Positions 1 to 9,851 of a DNA stretch of 64,000 nt are shown one piece after another. Source of the DNA: DASRDZ01 sp035652335 (lineage in GTDB: Bacteria > Chloroflexota > Dormibacteria > Aeolococcales > Aeolococcaceae); NCBI GenBank assembly GCA_035652335.1, contig DASRDZ010000044.1, positions 38,938 through 102,937 on the forward strand. The letters are read 5' to 3'. A model generated the notes under the pieces. That model was not told the origin of the DNA. It was given only the letters and a program-made list of their open reading frames with translations, and did no database searches. A program made the translations under genes and the position numbers. Within the stretch, counting starts at the first letter, position 1; every line of letters starts with the position of its first letter.

Positions 1-730
1 CGCCGTCGTAGCTGGCGCCCGGCGCCAGCGCGGAGGCGCTGTCGTACCAGTGGAACGGCGAGACGAGCCGGGGCAGGCGCAGGCCGTCGATGGTGCGCGA
101 GAAGCCGTTGAGCAGGAAGAGCGCCACCACCAGCGCCGAGCTCAGCCCCAGCGCCGCCCGGCGCCCGCGCATGAGCTGGCTGAGCAGCAGGGCGAGCCCG
201 AAGCAGACGCAGGTGGTGGCCCAGAGCGAGAGGCCGATGCCCGCCAGGCCCAGCGCGTCCACCGCCTCTCCCCCGCTGCGTGCACCGGCGACCGCGGCGA
301 GACAGGTGACGGCCGTCACCGCGCCGAGCGCCGCGATGCCGCTCAGCGCCCGCATCACCAGGAGCCGCGCCCGCGGCACCCCGGCGCCGAGCCACATGTC
401 GAGCATGCGGCGCTCGTCGTCGCCGCGCACCGCGTTGACGCCGAGGAACACCGCCCAGAGCGAGAGCACCACCACGGTGAAGCTGAAGGCGCGCCATTGC
501 AGGTAGCCGTCGAGGGTGTCGACGCGCACCGGGTCGGGGAAGAGCCAGCTGAACTGCGTGGCCAGCGGCTTCATCGACTCCGCGAAGGCGAGCCGTGCCG
601 CCGGGGTGCTGCCGGCGATCTGGGTGAAGCCGGCCGATTGCAGCAGGGTCATCAGCACGCCGAGCACCGCGAACCCGATCAGCCCGCGACGCTGCTGGCG
701 CAGGGAGATGCGCGCCAGGGCGCGGTCCAT
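1..730 (-). CDS. ABC-2 type transporter permease (3' end cut by window edge)
   Basis: This is the membrane subunit of an ABC exporter, to be paired with the ATPase encoded just upstream. The reading frame is open from the ATG at 730-728 to the window edge, giving 243 residues. The N-terminus is basic (MDRALARISLRQQRRRG), followed by several hydrophobic segments, for example around residues 17-33, 80-98, 120-145 and 160-180. A cytoplasmic loop reads RGDDERRMLDMWLGAGVPRARL, a pattern common in ABC-2 permeases. The start overlaps the ATPase stop by one base (TGATG), so the two are translationally coupled. The substrate cannot be told from sequence; drug or lipid export is typical of this family. 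Confidence 0.75.
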   Translation of the reverse strand, partial: MDRALARISLRQQRRGLIGFAVLGVLMTLLQSAGFTQIAGSTPAARLAFAESMKPLATQFSWLFPDPVRVDTLDGYLQWRAFSFTVVVLSLWAVFLGVNAVRGDDERRMLDMWLGAGVPRARLLVMRALSGIAALGAVTAVTCLAAVAGARSGGEAVDALGLAGIGLSLWATTCVCFGLALLLSQLMRGRRAALGLSSALVVALFLLNGFSRTIDGLRLPRLVSPFHWYDSASALAPGASYDG

Positions 731-1653
731 CAGGAGGCGGCCAGCGGCACTGCCGGCCCGCTCCCGTCGCCCCGGTAGTAGGTGAGGAAGAGCTCCTCCA
801 GCGTCGGCTCGGTGCTGGTCAGGTTGACCACGGAGCCGCCAGCCAGCACCCGCATCAGCCCGGCGAAGCTCCCCTGGACGTCGCAGAGCAGATGGCCGGC
901 GCCGTCGTAGCGCGCATTGCTCACCCCGGCCGCGGCGGCGATGCGGGGCAGCGGCGGCGCGTCGCCGTCGAACTCGATCTCGACGCGATGGACGCGCAGG
1001 TGGTGCAGCTCCTCCAGCCGGTCGACCGCGACCAGCCGTCCCTCTCTGATGATGCCGACCCTGTCACAAACCCGCTGGACCTCGGAGAGGATGTGCGAGG
1101 AGAGGAACACCGTGGCGCCCTGCTCGGCGTCCTCGCGGAGCAGGTCGTAGAAGGCCTGCTGGTTGAGCGGGTCGAGGCCCGAGGTGGGCTCGTCGAGGAT
1201 GAGCAGGTCGGGACGGTGCATGCAGGCGAGCACGATGCCGAGCTTCTGCTTGGTGCCTCGCGAGTACTCCCGGTACCGCTGGCCGAGGTCGAGGCCGAAG
1301 CGCTCGCAGATGTCGCGCACGCGCTGCCCGTCGACGCCGCCGCGCAGGCCGCCGACGTAGGCGACCACCTCCGAGCCGCGCAGCCCGCCGAAGTCGGGCA
1401 GCTCTCCGGGGAGGTAGCCGGTGCGCCGCTTCACCGCCACCGAGTCGGCGCGGCTGTCGAGGCCGAAGACCAGCGCTGTCCCTCGCGTGGCCCGGGCCAG
1501 GTCCATGAGCACGCGGATGGTCGTCGACTTGCCCGCGCCGTTGGGGCCGAGGTAGCCGAACACCTCGCCCTGCTCGACCTGGAGGTCGAGGTCGAAGAGG
1601 CCGCGGCCCGCACCGTAGTCCTTGGTCAGACCGCTGGTCTCGATGGCGCGCAT
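730..1653 (-). CDS. ABC transporter ATP-binding protein (CcmA/drug-exporter type)
   Basis: This is the nucleotide-binding subunit of an ABC-2 exporter. The Walker A motif reads GPNGAGKST near residue 40. The signature region is YSRGTKQKL, a degenerate form of LSGGQ common in this subfamily. Walker B and D-loop read LLILDEPTSGLDP, and the H-loop is in FLSSHILSE. The C-terminal 90 residues form the extra domain usual in the NatA/CcmA group. ATG at 1653 is chosen; a GTG at 1674 would add seven residues. The partner permease follows with a one-base overlap. Confidence 0.88.
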   Translation of the reverse strand: MRAIETSGLTKDYGAGRGLFDLDLQVEQGEVFGYLGPNGAGKSTTIRVLMDLARATRGTALVFGLDSRADSVAVKRRTGYLPGELPDFGGLRGSEVVAYVGGLRGGVDGQRVRDICERFGLDLGQRYREYSRGTKQKLGIVLACMHRPDLLILDEPTSGLDPLNQQAFYDLLREDAEQGATVFLSSHILSEVQRVCDRVGIIREGRLVAVDRLEELHHLRVHRVEIEFDGDAPPLPRIAAAAGVSNARYDGAGHLLCDVQGSFAGLMRVLAGGSVVNLTSTEPTLEELFLTYYRGDGSGPAVPLAAS

Positions 1654-1734
1654 TGTCGAGCCCCATCGTGGCACCGGCCGGAGCGCGGCGCCAGGGGCGT
1701 TGGTCCCGAGCGGTGCGGTCGCTTCGTCGCCTCG

Positions 1735-2640
1735 CTATCCCCCGGATGCCCCCTCGGCGGTGATCCCCCACGACGTCTCGGCGGACTCGCCGGGCGCCAG
1801 CAGGATGACGTCCTCGCCGGAGTTGAAGGCGTTGGGGGGACAGGTCATCGGCTCGACGGCCAGGGCGCGGCGGTGCAGCGGCGGGGCGAGCGTGTCGCTG
1901 CTGAACACCATCAGCCAGCGGAAGGGCGGGCGCATCCAGATGGTGGTGCGCCAGCGCTGCGGATCCTCGACGCTGACGCGCACCATGCCGTCGGCGTCGG
2001 GGTGGAGCTGCGCGAAGCAGTGGTCGAGGGTGAGGTCGCCGAGCTGGCGCGGAGTGCGGAAGTCGAACACGGTGCCGGTGACGTCGACGGTGCGCCCGGT
2101 GGGGATGAGTCGAGCATTGCTCTCCAGCACGCCGTCGGCGGGGATGCGCAGGACCGCACTGTCGACGCGGCCGTTCGGACAGGTGAAGTAGGGGTGGTGG
2201 CCGGCGCCGTAGGGAGCGGTGCCGTCACCCGCGTTGGTCGCGCGCAGGGTGCATTCGAGACCGGTGTCGCCCAGCGCGTAGCGCACCTGCATGCGCAGAT
2301 GGAAGGGATATCCCGGCTGCGGCAGCAGCTCGCGCACCAGCTCGACGGCGTCGTCGCGCTGCGACGCCGGCGTCCACGCCACCGTGTTCACCAGTCCGTG
2401 CAGCGCGTTGCCGCGCGCCGGCTCGGTGATGGGCAGCTGCTGTGCGCTGCCGTCCGGCGCCCGGTAGCGACCGCCCGCGATGCGGTTGGGCCACGGCGCC
2501 AGGATCTCGCCGTGGCATGCCGGCGGCTTCTCTCCTGCCGCAAACGAGTCGATGACGTCGCGCCCCGCCGCACGGTAGGCGCGCAACGTCGCACCCACCT
2601 CCTCGATCTCCGCGCGCTGCGCGCCGTGAACGATGTGCAC
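1735..2640 (-). CDS. Aldose 1-epimerase family protein
   Basis: This protein probably interconverts alpha and beta anomers of free aldoses in the cytoplasm, a step that follows glycosidase action. Family motifs are present: NALHG with His81, GHHPYF with His149 as the expected proton donor, and AVEPMTCPPNAFN with Glu263 as the expected base. The 301-residue length is normal. GTG at 2640 is the best start, because the open frame continues upstream only into the VOC gene. It begins 11 bases after the VOC stop, so the two are probably one transcript. Exact sugar specificity is not visible. Confidence 0.87.
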   Translation of the reverse strand: MHIVHGAQRAEIEEVGATLRAYRAAGRDVIDSFAAGEKPPACHGEILAPWPNRIAGGRYRAPDGSAQQLPITEPARGNALHGLVNTVAWTPASQRDDAVELVRELLPQPGYPFHLRMQVRYALGDTGLECTLRATNAGDGTAPYGAGHHPYFTCPNGRVDSAVLRIPADGVLESNARLIPTGRTVDVTGTVFDFRTPRQLGDLTLDHCFAQLHPDADGMVRVSVEDPQRWRTTIWMRPPFRWLMVFSSDTLAPPLHRRALAVEPMTCPPNAFNSGEDVILLAPGESAETSWGITAEGASGG

Positions 2641-2651
2641 GACGGCGGACT

Positions 2652-3161
2652 TTAGCGCCGCTGAGTCGCCTCCGTCCCCGCCGGCGCCGCACCCGCGCCC
2701 GCCGCCGCCTCCAGGGCGGCGAGGTCGAGCTTGCGCATCCCCATCATCGCCGTGATCGCGCGGTTGCGGGCGGCCTCGTCGGACGTGGTGAGGATCTCCA
2801 GGAAGCGTTCGGGCACGACCTGCCAGGAGAGGCCGAAGCGGTCCTTGCACCAGCCGCACACGCCCTCCTCGCCGCCCTCGGTGAGACGGGACCAGTAGCG
2901 GTCGACCTCGGCCTGGTCGGTGCAGTGGACGACGAACGAGACCGCCTCGTCGAAGGTGAACTCGGGACCGCCGTTGAGGGCGGTCACCTGCTGCCCGTCG
3001 AGGACGAAGTCGACGGTCAGCACCATGCCCGCCTCGCGCGGCCCCGCCTCACCGTAGTGGGTGACGGCGCGGATCTCGGAGTTCGGGAAGATCGAGCAGT
3101 AGAACTGGGCGGCATCGAGCGCCTGGGTGTCGAACCAGAGCATGGGGCTGATGCGGGGCAT
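2652..3161 (-). CDS. PhnB-like VOC family protein (3-demethylubiquinone methyltransferase-like fold)
   Basis: This 169-residue protein has the bacterial PhnB-like VOC fold. The opening is typical (PRISPMLWFDTQALDAAQFY), followed by an EAG.VLTVDFVLDGQ strand pair and the later GWCKDRFGLSWQVVP segment. Such proteins are often annotated as 3-demethylubiquinone-9 3-methyltransferase, but no methyltransferase motif is seen; binding of a small molecule or metal is more likely. The start at 3161 has a good Shine-Dalgarno (GAGGGAGA). The C-terminus is an Ala-rich tail. It lies upstream of the aldose epimerase and divergent from an AraC gene 99 bases away. Its role here is unknown. Confidence 0.82.
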   Translation of the reverse strand: MPRISPMLWFDTQALDAAQFYCSIFPNSEIRAVTHYGEAGPREAGMVLTVDFVLDGQQVTALNGGPEFTFDEAVSFVVHCTDQAEVDRYWSRLTEGGEEGVCGWCKDRFGLSWQVVPERFLEILTTSDEAARNRAITAMMGMRKLDLAALEAAAGAGAAPAGTEATQRR

Positions 3162-3245
3162 GAGCCGTCTCCCTCGGATGTGGGCCGTTGCTGCGAGTGT
3201 GGACCGGCGGGGGCCCGCGAACTCATCGGCGGGCGGGTGCGTTGC

Positions 3246-3251
3246 TACGAT
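3246..3251 (+). promoter_or_regulatory. Candidate -10 box for a near-leaderless AraC transcript
   Basis: TACGAT lies 9 bases before the ATG at 3261 in a GC-rich region. No convincing -35 box is seen 17 bases upstream. The same arrangement recurs before several other plus-strand genes in the window. Confidence 0.45.
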
Positions 3252-3260
3252 CATCCCCTG

Positions 3261-4086
3261 ATGGGCCGCATCCAGCCCGCGGCGCTCGACGACCTCGCCG
3301 TCGCGCCCGAGGTCGACGGCACGGTGTTCGTGTGGCACGCCGCGCGAGTGTCGCTGCCGACTCACCGCCACCGCGAGCTGGAGCTGAACCTCGTCCGCCG
3401 CGGCACCGGCTCGCTGCTGGTCGGCGAGAAGCGGTACTGGCTGCGCCCCGGGGTGCTGATCTGGCTGTTCCCCGGCCAGGACCACGTCCTGCTCGACCCC
3501 TCGCGCGACCTCGAGCTGTGGATCGCCGTGTTCCGCCCCGAGCTGGTCGAGCGACTCGCTGCCAGCGGCGGACGCGGCCTGCTCGACGCGGCCGACCCTC
3601 CCGGCACGTCGAGCCGACGCGTCGACCCCGCCGGCGAGGTGGGGCGGCGGCTCGAGGCGCTCTTCAGCGAGGTGGCCGAGGCCCAGGGCGACACCGAGAT
3701 GACCAACGCGGGCCTGGCGTTCCTGCTCATGCGCGCGTGGTCGGCGTTCCACGAGCAGGGCGAGGACACCTTCCTCGGCGACGTCCATCCCGCGGTGGAA
3801 CGCGCGGCCATGCTGATCCGCGACCGGCCCGAGGTGGCCCGCCTCGGCGACGTCGCCACGGCCGCCGGGCTCAGCGCCGGCCGGCTGAGCCGCCTCTTCA
3901 GGCAGCAGCTCGGCCTCTCCCCCATGGAGTTCCGCGACCGCCGCCGCGTCGAGCGCTTCCTCGAGCTCTACGGCGACGGCGCCCGCCGTTCCGTCGTCGC
4001 CGCGGCAGAACTGGCCGGGTTCGGCAGCTACGCGCAGTTCCTGCGCGTGTTCCGCGCCGTCACCGGCAACACGCCACGGGCGTGGG

Positions 4087-4109
<23 letters not shown>
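3261..4109 (+). CDS. AraC family transcriptional regulator
   Basis: This 282-residue regulator has an N-terminal cupin-like sensor (THRHRELELNLVRRGTGSLLVGEKRYWLRPGVLIWLFPGQDHVL) that probably binds a sugar. The C-terminal double helix-turn-helix spans about residues 180-280 (ARLGDVATAAGLSAGRLSRLFRQQLGLSPMEFRDRRRVERFL, then the second helix pair ending FRAVTGNTPRAW). It is divergent from the VOC-epimerase pair, so those are likely targets. Its 3' end overlaps the sulfatase 3' end by 23 bases in convergent orientation. The ATG follows a -10-like box at very short distance. Confidence 0.9.
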
Positions 4110-5550
<1,441 letters not shown>

Positions 5551-5594
5551 GCGTCAGCCGAGTGGGTCGCCGGCAAGACAGGCGGTTCGGCGCG

Positions 5595-7760
5595 TCACTG
5601 CAGCAGCGACAGGACTGCGGCGAACGCGGGACGCGGCTGGTATGCCTCGTCGAAGAGCGCGCCACCGAAGCTGAACTGTCCCGACTCCAGGGTGCCCTGG
5701 GCGGCGGCGGCGACCACCGAGGTGGGCACCGCGTAGGTGTCGCTCACGCCCCACGTCATGAACATGAAGCAGTTCGATGCGGATGCCAGGCAGGCCTTCA
5801 TGACGTAGCTGTAGACATCGGACTGCGCCTGAAGCTGCCCCGCGCTGGGAGTGAGGGTGTTGAAGAACGGGACGGTCATCTGGGTGATCGCGGTCTTGGG
5901 GCCGAGCGCCGCGATGGTGCTCATCGCCGTGCCCAGGTCCGCCGACTGCGGCGGGGGTTGGCCGGGGAGGATCCAGCCGCCGGTGCCGAACATCTCGAAG
6001 CCCACCGCGTCGGGGGCGTCGCCAGCGCTCTTCAGGTCGTTGACCAGCGCCTGGAGGTTGGTGAACTTGGTGCCGTACCAGTCGTTGTAGTCGTCGTAGA
6101 GCAGCGTCGCCTGGGGGTTGGCGGCGCGGGCGTACTGGAAGGCCTGCTCGACCCAGTACGGGTAGCCGATGGTCTGCTGGAAGACGTCGACGCTGGGGTT
6201 CCCGTTGTTGTCCATGGCCTCGTTGGCCACGTCGTAGACACCCACCTTGCCGCGGTAGTGGTTGATGACGGTGGTGATGTACTGCTGCATCACCGCGCTC
6301 AGCGACTTCGCCGTCCAGGGGAAGGTGGGACTCTGGATCCACTGCGGCGTCTGGTTCACCGAGGCGGTGCCGGCGAGGAGGTTGTGCAGCCGCAGCGTCT
6401 GGTGGTACGCCTGGGCGCGCGCCACGAACTGGTCGCCGTCGCAGAAGTTGAAGGTGTACGGCTCGTTCTCGTCGGCCGACCACCACATCTGGTTGGAGGA
6501 GGCGATGAGGTTGAACTGGCTGCCGGAGGTGATCTGCTCCTCGACGTCGGCGTCGGTGATCTGGTCGGCGGTCAGCGCCGCACCGATGTACAGCCCGGGA
6601 TGCGACACCGCGGCGGCGCCACGGAGCGTTCCCGTGCCCGTCGTCGTGGGCAGCGCCGCCACCTCGGCCGGGCACGACACGATCGTCGGCGCGGGCAGCG
6701 GAGCCGCAGGGGTCCCGCCCGAGAACGTCCAGGTGTCACCGTCGTCGCCACCGGCCGCGTCGGCGCCGCCGAACAGCACCACGCTGCCGCTGGGGCCCGC
6801 GGCCGCCGCGGGGGCGCGCCGCGCGGACGGCTGTCCGCTCGGCGTCACCTGGCTCCAGCCGTTGCCGTCCCACGACCAGGTGTCCTGCAGGTACCCGCTG
6901 CTGCCCGCGCCACCGAACAGGATCGGCGACTCGCCGTCCTGGCTGAGGTCGGCGCGGTTGCTCAGCGCCTCGTAGGCGAAGCCGCCCAGTCCCCGCGCCG
7001 GCGGGCTCTGCACCGGCGTCTGCGGGATCCAGCGCCCGCCGTCGGCGGTGTCGTACCAGACCCACGTGTCGTTCAACAGCCCCTGCACGGAGGCGCCGCC
7101 GAACAGCACGATGGTGTTGTTGGCGGCGTCGCCGGTCATCATCGCCTCGGTGCGCGGCGCAGGACCGGCGCCGTTCTCGACGAAGTTGACCTCGAACTCG
7201 TTCCAGCTGCTCCCGTCCCACATCCAGGTGTCGCCGTAGAAGGTGGCGGGACCGGAGAAGCCGCCGAAGAGCATCATCCGCTGCTGCTGGCCGTCCCAGG
7301 CCATCGACGATCCGCCGCGGCCCGGGGGCGACAGTGTCGGGTGCTGCTGAGTCCAGCTGGTGCCGTCCCACGTCCACGTGTCGCCGTCGTACGTCGAGGT
7401 GCCCTCGAGGCCGCCGAAGAGCACGACGACGCCGTGCTTCACGTCGTAGGCCATGGCCGCGAAGCTGCGCGCCGAGGGCGACGAGGCGGGGCTCTGCTGC
7501 GACCACGCGCTGCCGTTCCACGTCCAGGTCTGGCCCGTCGTGGTGAACAGGACGTCGGTGCCGGTGGCCTGGTCCCAGGCCATCGCCGCGCCGGCCTGCG
7601 CCGCCGGTCCGCTGGTGGCAGCGTTGGTCCACGTCGCCCCCGAGGCGGCCGCCACCCTGGCAGGCGTGACGGTGCCGACCGCGGCCGCTCCCGCAACCAT
7701 GAGCACCGCCGCGGCGGCGAGCGCATGGCGGCGCCGGCCCTCTGTGTGCAACCGGGACAT
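5595..7760 (-). CDS. Secreted kelch-repeat / GH10-like protein 1
   Basis: This 721-residue exported protein starts at ATG 7760 behind a strong GGGAGG site, with a Sec signal peptide (about residues 1-40). About six kelch-type units follow (residues 45-390), each with a DTWTWDG and a VLFGG element. The last 320 residues resemble a GH10 xylanase barrel: LRGAAAVSHPGLYIGAAL, NQMWW, TFNFCDGDQFV, and DVANEA with Glu514 at the acid/base position. At the nucleophile position, GH10 has an ITExD motif but this protein reads AITQMTV, with Gln627. The GH10 subsite residues ENxMK are also changed (SNQMW). It lies 2 bases after the PhyH stop. It may bind glycans, have altered chemistry, or be inactive. Confidence 0.82.
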   Translation of the reverse strand: MSRLHTEGRRRHALAAAAVLMVAGAAAVGTVTPARVAAASGATWTNAATSGPAAQAGAAMAWDQATGTDVLFTTTGQTWTWNGSAWSQQSPASSPSARSFAAMAYDVKHGVVVLFGGLEGTSTYDGDTWTWDGTSWTQQHPTLSPPGRGGSSMAWDGQQQRMMLFGGFSGPATFYGDTWMWDGSSWNEFEVNFVENGAGPAPRTEAMMTGDAANNTIVLFGGASVQGLLNDTWVWYDTADGGRWIPQTPVQSPPARGLGGFAYEALSNRADLSQDGESPILFGGAGSSGYLQDTWSWDGNGWSQVTPSGQPSARRAPAAAAGPSGSVVLFGGADAAGGDDGDTWTFSGGTPAAPLPAPTIVSCPAEVAALPTTTGTGTLRGAAAVSHPGLYIGAALTADQITDADVEEQITSGSQFNLIASSNQMWWSADENEPYTFNFCDGDQFVARAQAYHQTLRLHNLLAGTASVNQTPQWIQSPTFPWTAKSLSAVMQQYITTVINHYRGKVGVYDVANEAMDNNGNPSVDVFQQTIGYPYWVEQAFQYARAANPQATLLYDDYNDWYGTKFTNLQALVNDLKSAGDAPDAVGFEMFGTGGWILPGQPPPQSADLGTAMSTIAALGPKTAITQMTVPFFNTLTPSAGQLQAQSDVYSYVMKACLASASNCFMFMTWGVSDTYAVPTSVVAAAAQGTLESGQFSFGGALFDEAYQPRPAFAAVLSLLQ

Positions 7761-7762
7761 CG

Positions 7763-8695
7763 TCAAACCTCCCTTCCCGCCGCTTCTCGCCCGCTGGCCC
7801 ATCCCAGCGGCTGTTCCCATGCGCGCGGTGGCGTCCGCGGCTCACCGACGAACTCGACGTGCGTGTCGTGGAAGCGCAGCGCGGGGCGATCGCGCAGCGA
7901 CTCGAAGCCCAGTTCCTCCCGGGCGCTCAGCATCTGCTGCCAGCGCTCGGCGACCTCCGGCGATCCCCAGACCGGGAAACCCGAGCTCCAGCTGGCCCGG
8001 CTGTAGAAGTCGCGCCAGGGCTCCTCGGCGAGGAAGCCCAGGTAGAAGGTGCGCCGCAGGTCCTGCGACTGGTTGCCCGGCGAGCCGTGGGGCGTTCCCA
8101 GGCAATGGAACATCACGTCACCCGGCTCCATCTCGCACGGCTGGGCCATGCCCAGCAGCTCCTCCTCGGAGAACCGCTCCAGGTCGACGCGGCCGTTGCG
8201 GTGCCAGCCGGGGATCGCCCAGACGCAGCCGTTGTCGCGCGTCGCCGCGTCGAGATAGATGTCGGTGGTGAAGGCGGGGATGGGGTACGCGCCGGGATCC
8301 GGCTCGCCGTGCAACGACGCGTAAGGCGGGTCCTGGTGCATCGGGATGGGTGCGCCGTGTCCCGGGAGCTTGGCCACCAGCGCCTCGTTGGCCATGACGA
8401 AGAAGGGCATGCCCAGGCACTGGCCGACGGCTTCCAGCAGGTCGGGATTGACCGTCACCGCACCCCAGGCGGGCTCGGCGTCCCACAGGGCCTTGTCGGT
8501 GCGCCAGTAGGTCGGCGCACCGTCGGCGCCGGGGCGATAGCGATGCCCGGGGCCGCGACCGGCGACGCCGTCGGCGACGACGCGGTCGGCGGCCGCCCGC
8601 AGCCCGCCCAGCTCCTCGCCGCGGATGAGCCCGCGGACGATCAGATACCCGTCGCGATGGAACTTCTCGATCTCCGCGGATCGAAGTGGCGGCAT
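7763..8695 (-). CDS. Phytanoyl-CoA dioxygenase (PhyH) family protein 1
   Basis: This is a 310-residue Fe(II)/2-oxoglutarate dioxygenase-like protein. The metal triad is visible as His120-x-Asp122 (MHQDPPY) and His203 (GTPHGSPGN). The fold markers HRDGYLIVRGLI at the N-terminus and DNGCVWAIPGWHRNG are present. ATG 8695 has an AGGAG site upstream; the longer open frame to 8803 looks non-coding. It is the first gene of an operon with the kelch-GH10-like protein (2-base gap) and a sulfatase, and is divergent from an AraC gene. The substrate is unknown; context suggests a carbohydrate or modified sugar rather than phytanoyl-CoA. Confidence 0.87.
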   Translation of the reverse strand: MPPLRSAEIEKFHRDGYLIVRGLIRGEELGGLRAAADRVVADGVAGRGPGHRYRPGADGAPTYWRTDKALWDAEPAWGAVTVNPDLLEAVGQCLGMPFFVMANEALVAKLPGHGAPIPMHQDPPYASLHGEPDPGAYPIPAFTTDIYLDAATRDNGCVWAIPGWHRNGRVDLERFSEEELLGMAQPCEMEPGDVMFHCLGTPHGSPGNQSQDLRRTFYLGFLAEEPWRDFYSRASWSSGFPVWGSPEVAERWQQMLSAREELGFESLRDRPALRFHDTHVEFVGEPRTPPRAWEQPLGWASGREAAGREV

Positions 8696-8776
8696 GGCGT
8701 CGCTCCTGGCCTTCCTCGCCGCACACCCCGCTCTCGGCGGCAGCGTGCAGCGTAGGCCGCTCGCCGCGACGGCTTG

Positions 8777-8866
8777 TGGCATTTCCACGCCCCTTTCACG
8801 CATATCCGGTCACGGCGGGCGGCGCGACCGAATCTGCGCGAAACGCCATAGTCAAATGCCATAACA
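8777..8866. promoter_or_regulatory. Candidate AraC operator region between divergent PhyH and AraC genes
   Basis: In the 201-base divergent spacer, TGGCATTT (8777-8784) is mirrored by AAATGCCA (8854-8861). A direct repeat GCCATA occurs at 8845-8850 and 8858-8863, 13 bases apart. The second copy abuts a weak -35-like ATAACA (8861-8866), 17 bases before TACGCT (8884-8889). Direct repeats next to -35 are typical of AraC-family sites. The assignment is inference. Confidence 0.45.
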
Positions 8867-8883
8867 AACTCCAGGCGGCCGCC

Positions 8884-8889
8884 TACGCT
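8884..8889 (+). promoter_or_regulatory. Candidate -10 box of the second AraC gene
   Basis: TACGCT lies 7 bases before the ATG at 8897, with a weak -35-like ATAACA 17 bases upstream. This would give a leaderless mRNA. Confidence 0.45.
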
Positions 8890-8896
8890 GTGGTCC

Positions 8897-9850
8897 ATGC
8901 AACAGCCCTGGCCGGAGGCGAGCCTCGGCGAGGCGCACGCGCCCCGGCGCCTCCCCGGCGTCGACCATCGTGTGCACGTCGCCCCGCTGCGCGACATCCC
9001 GGAGCTGCGGCTGGTGCAGCGGGTGGCCACCTCGCGTGCCCTGCCCCAGCTGCTGGAGACGCACCGACACCAGGGCATCGAGATCACCTTCCTGGAACGC
9101 GGCCGGCTGGAGTGGTGCACCGACGAGCGCACCGACCAGCTCTGCGGCGGTGAGGTGCTGGTCACCTGGGCCGGCGAGGTGCACGGCCCCGCCGGCGGCA
9201 TCCTCGGCCCCTGCATCCTGCACACGCTGCAGCTCGCCCTCTGGGATGCGCCGCAGGCGGGCGCGGCCGGCTTCCTCGGCCTGCCCATGCCGGAGTCGAT
9301 GCTGCTCGTCCACGCGCTGCGCAACCTGCGCAGCCGCCACTTCGCGGCTCCCTCGGGCATGGCGGCACGGCTCACCCGGCTCCTCGACTGCCTGGACGGC
9401 CGAGGCCGCATGACCCCGGTGCGGGCCCGCGCCATGCTGCTGGAGCTGCTGCTGGCCGTCGTCGACGCGTCCGCGTGCGGCGAGGAGGGACGAGCCAACT
9501 CGCACCTGGTGACGCGCGCCCTCGACCTCATCGACGAGCACCTCACCGAGCCGCTCGAGATGTCGCGGCTGGCCCGTGACCTGGGATGCAGCGTGTCGCA
9601 CCTGGCGACACGCTTCCGCAGCGAGATGGGCATCCCGCCGGCGCAGTACCACCTGCGGCGGCGCATCGGCGAGGCCTCGCGGCGGTTGCTCTCCGCCGAC
9701 AGCATCACCGAGATCGCATTCGACCTCGGCTTCGCGTCCAGCCAGCACTTCACCACCGCCTTCCGCCGCGTCACCGGCATGGCGCCGCGCCAGTACCGGC
9801 GATCCCTCTCGCCGGCCGCGGCAGCGCCGCACCACGCGGTGGCGCGCTAG
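8897..9850 (+). CDS. AraC family transcriptional regulator
   Basis: This 317-residue regulator has an N-terminal cupin arm (LETHRHQGIEITFLERGRLEWCTDERTDQLCGGEVLVTWAGEVHG) and a central helical part. The C-terminal double helix-turn-helix covers about residues 205-305 (MSRLARDLGCSVSHLATRFRSEMGIPPAQYHLRRRIGEA, then ITEIAFDLGFASSQHFTTAFRRVTGMAPRQYRR). It is clearly paralogous to the AraC protein encoded at 14073-15080, with long identical stretches in the DNA-binding region. It is divergent from the PhyH-GH10-sulfatase operon, the likely target, and its stop is one base from the convergent aldo/keto reductase stop. Confidence 0.92.
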   Translation: MQQPWPEASLGEAHAPRRLPGVDHRVHVAPLRDIPELRLVQRVATSRALPQLLETHRHQGIEITFLERGRLEWCTDERTDQLCGGEVLVTWAGEVHGPAGGILGPCILHTLQLALWDAPQAGAAGFLGLPMPESMLLVHALRNLRSRHFAAPSGMAARLTRLLDCLDGRGRMTPVRARAMLLELLLAVVDASACGEEGRANSHLVTRALDLIDEHLTEPLEMSRLARDLGCSVSHLATRFRSEMGIPPAQYHLRRRIGEASRRLLSADSITEIAFDLGFASSQHFTTAFRRVTGMAPRQYRRSLSPAAAAPHHAVAR

Positions 9851-9851
9851 C

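Noticed and set aside
5562..8006. An 814-codon plus-strand open frame opposite the first kelch-GH10-like gene
   Set aside because: It is antisense to a gene with signal peptide, ribosome site and domain matches, and its own product has only Arg/Gly/Val low-complexity sequence.
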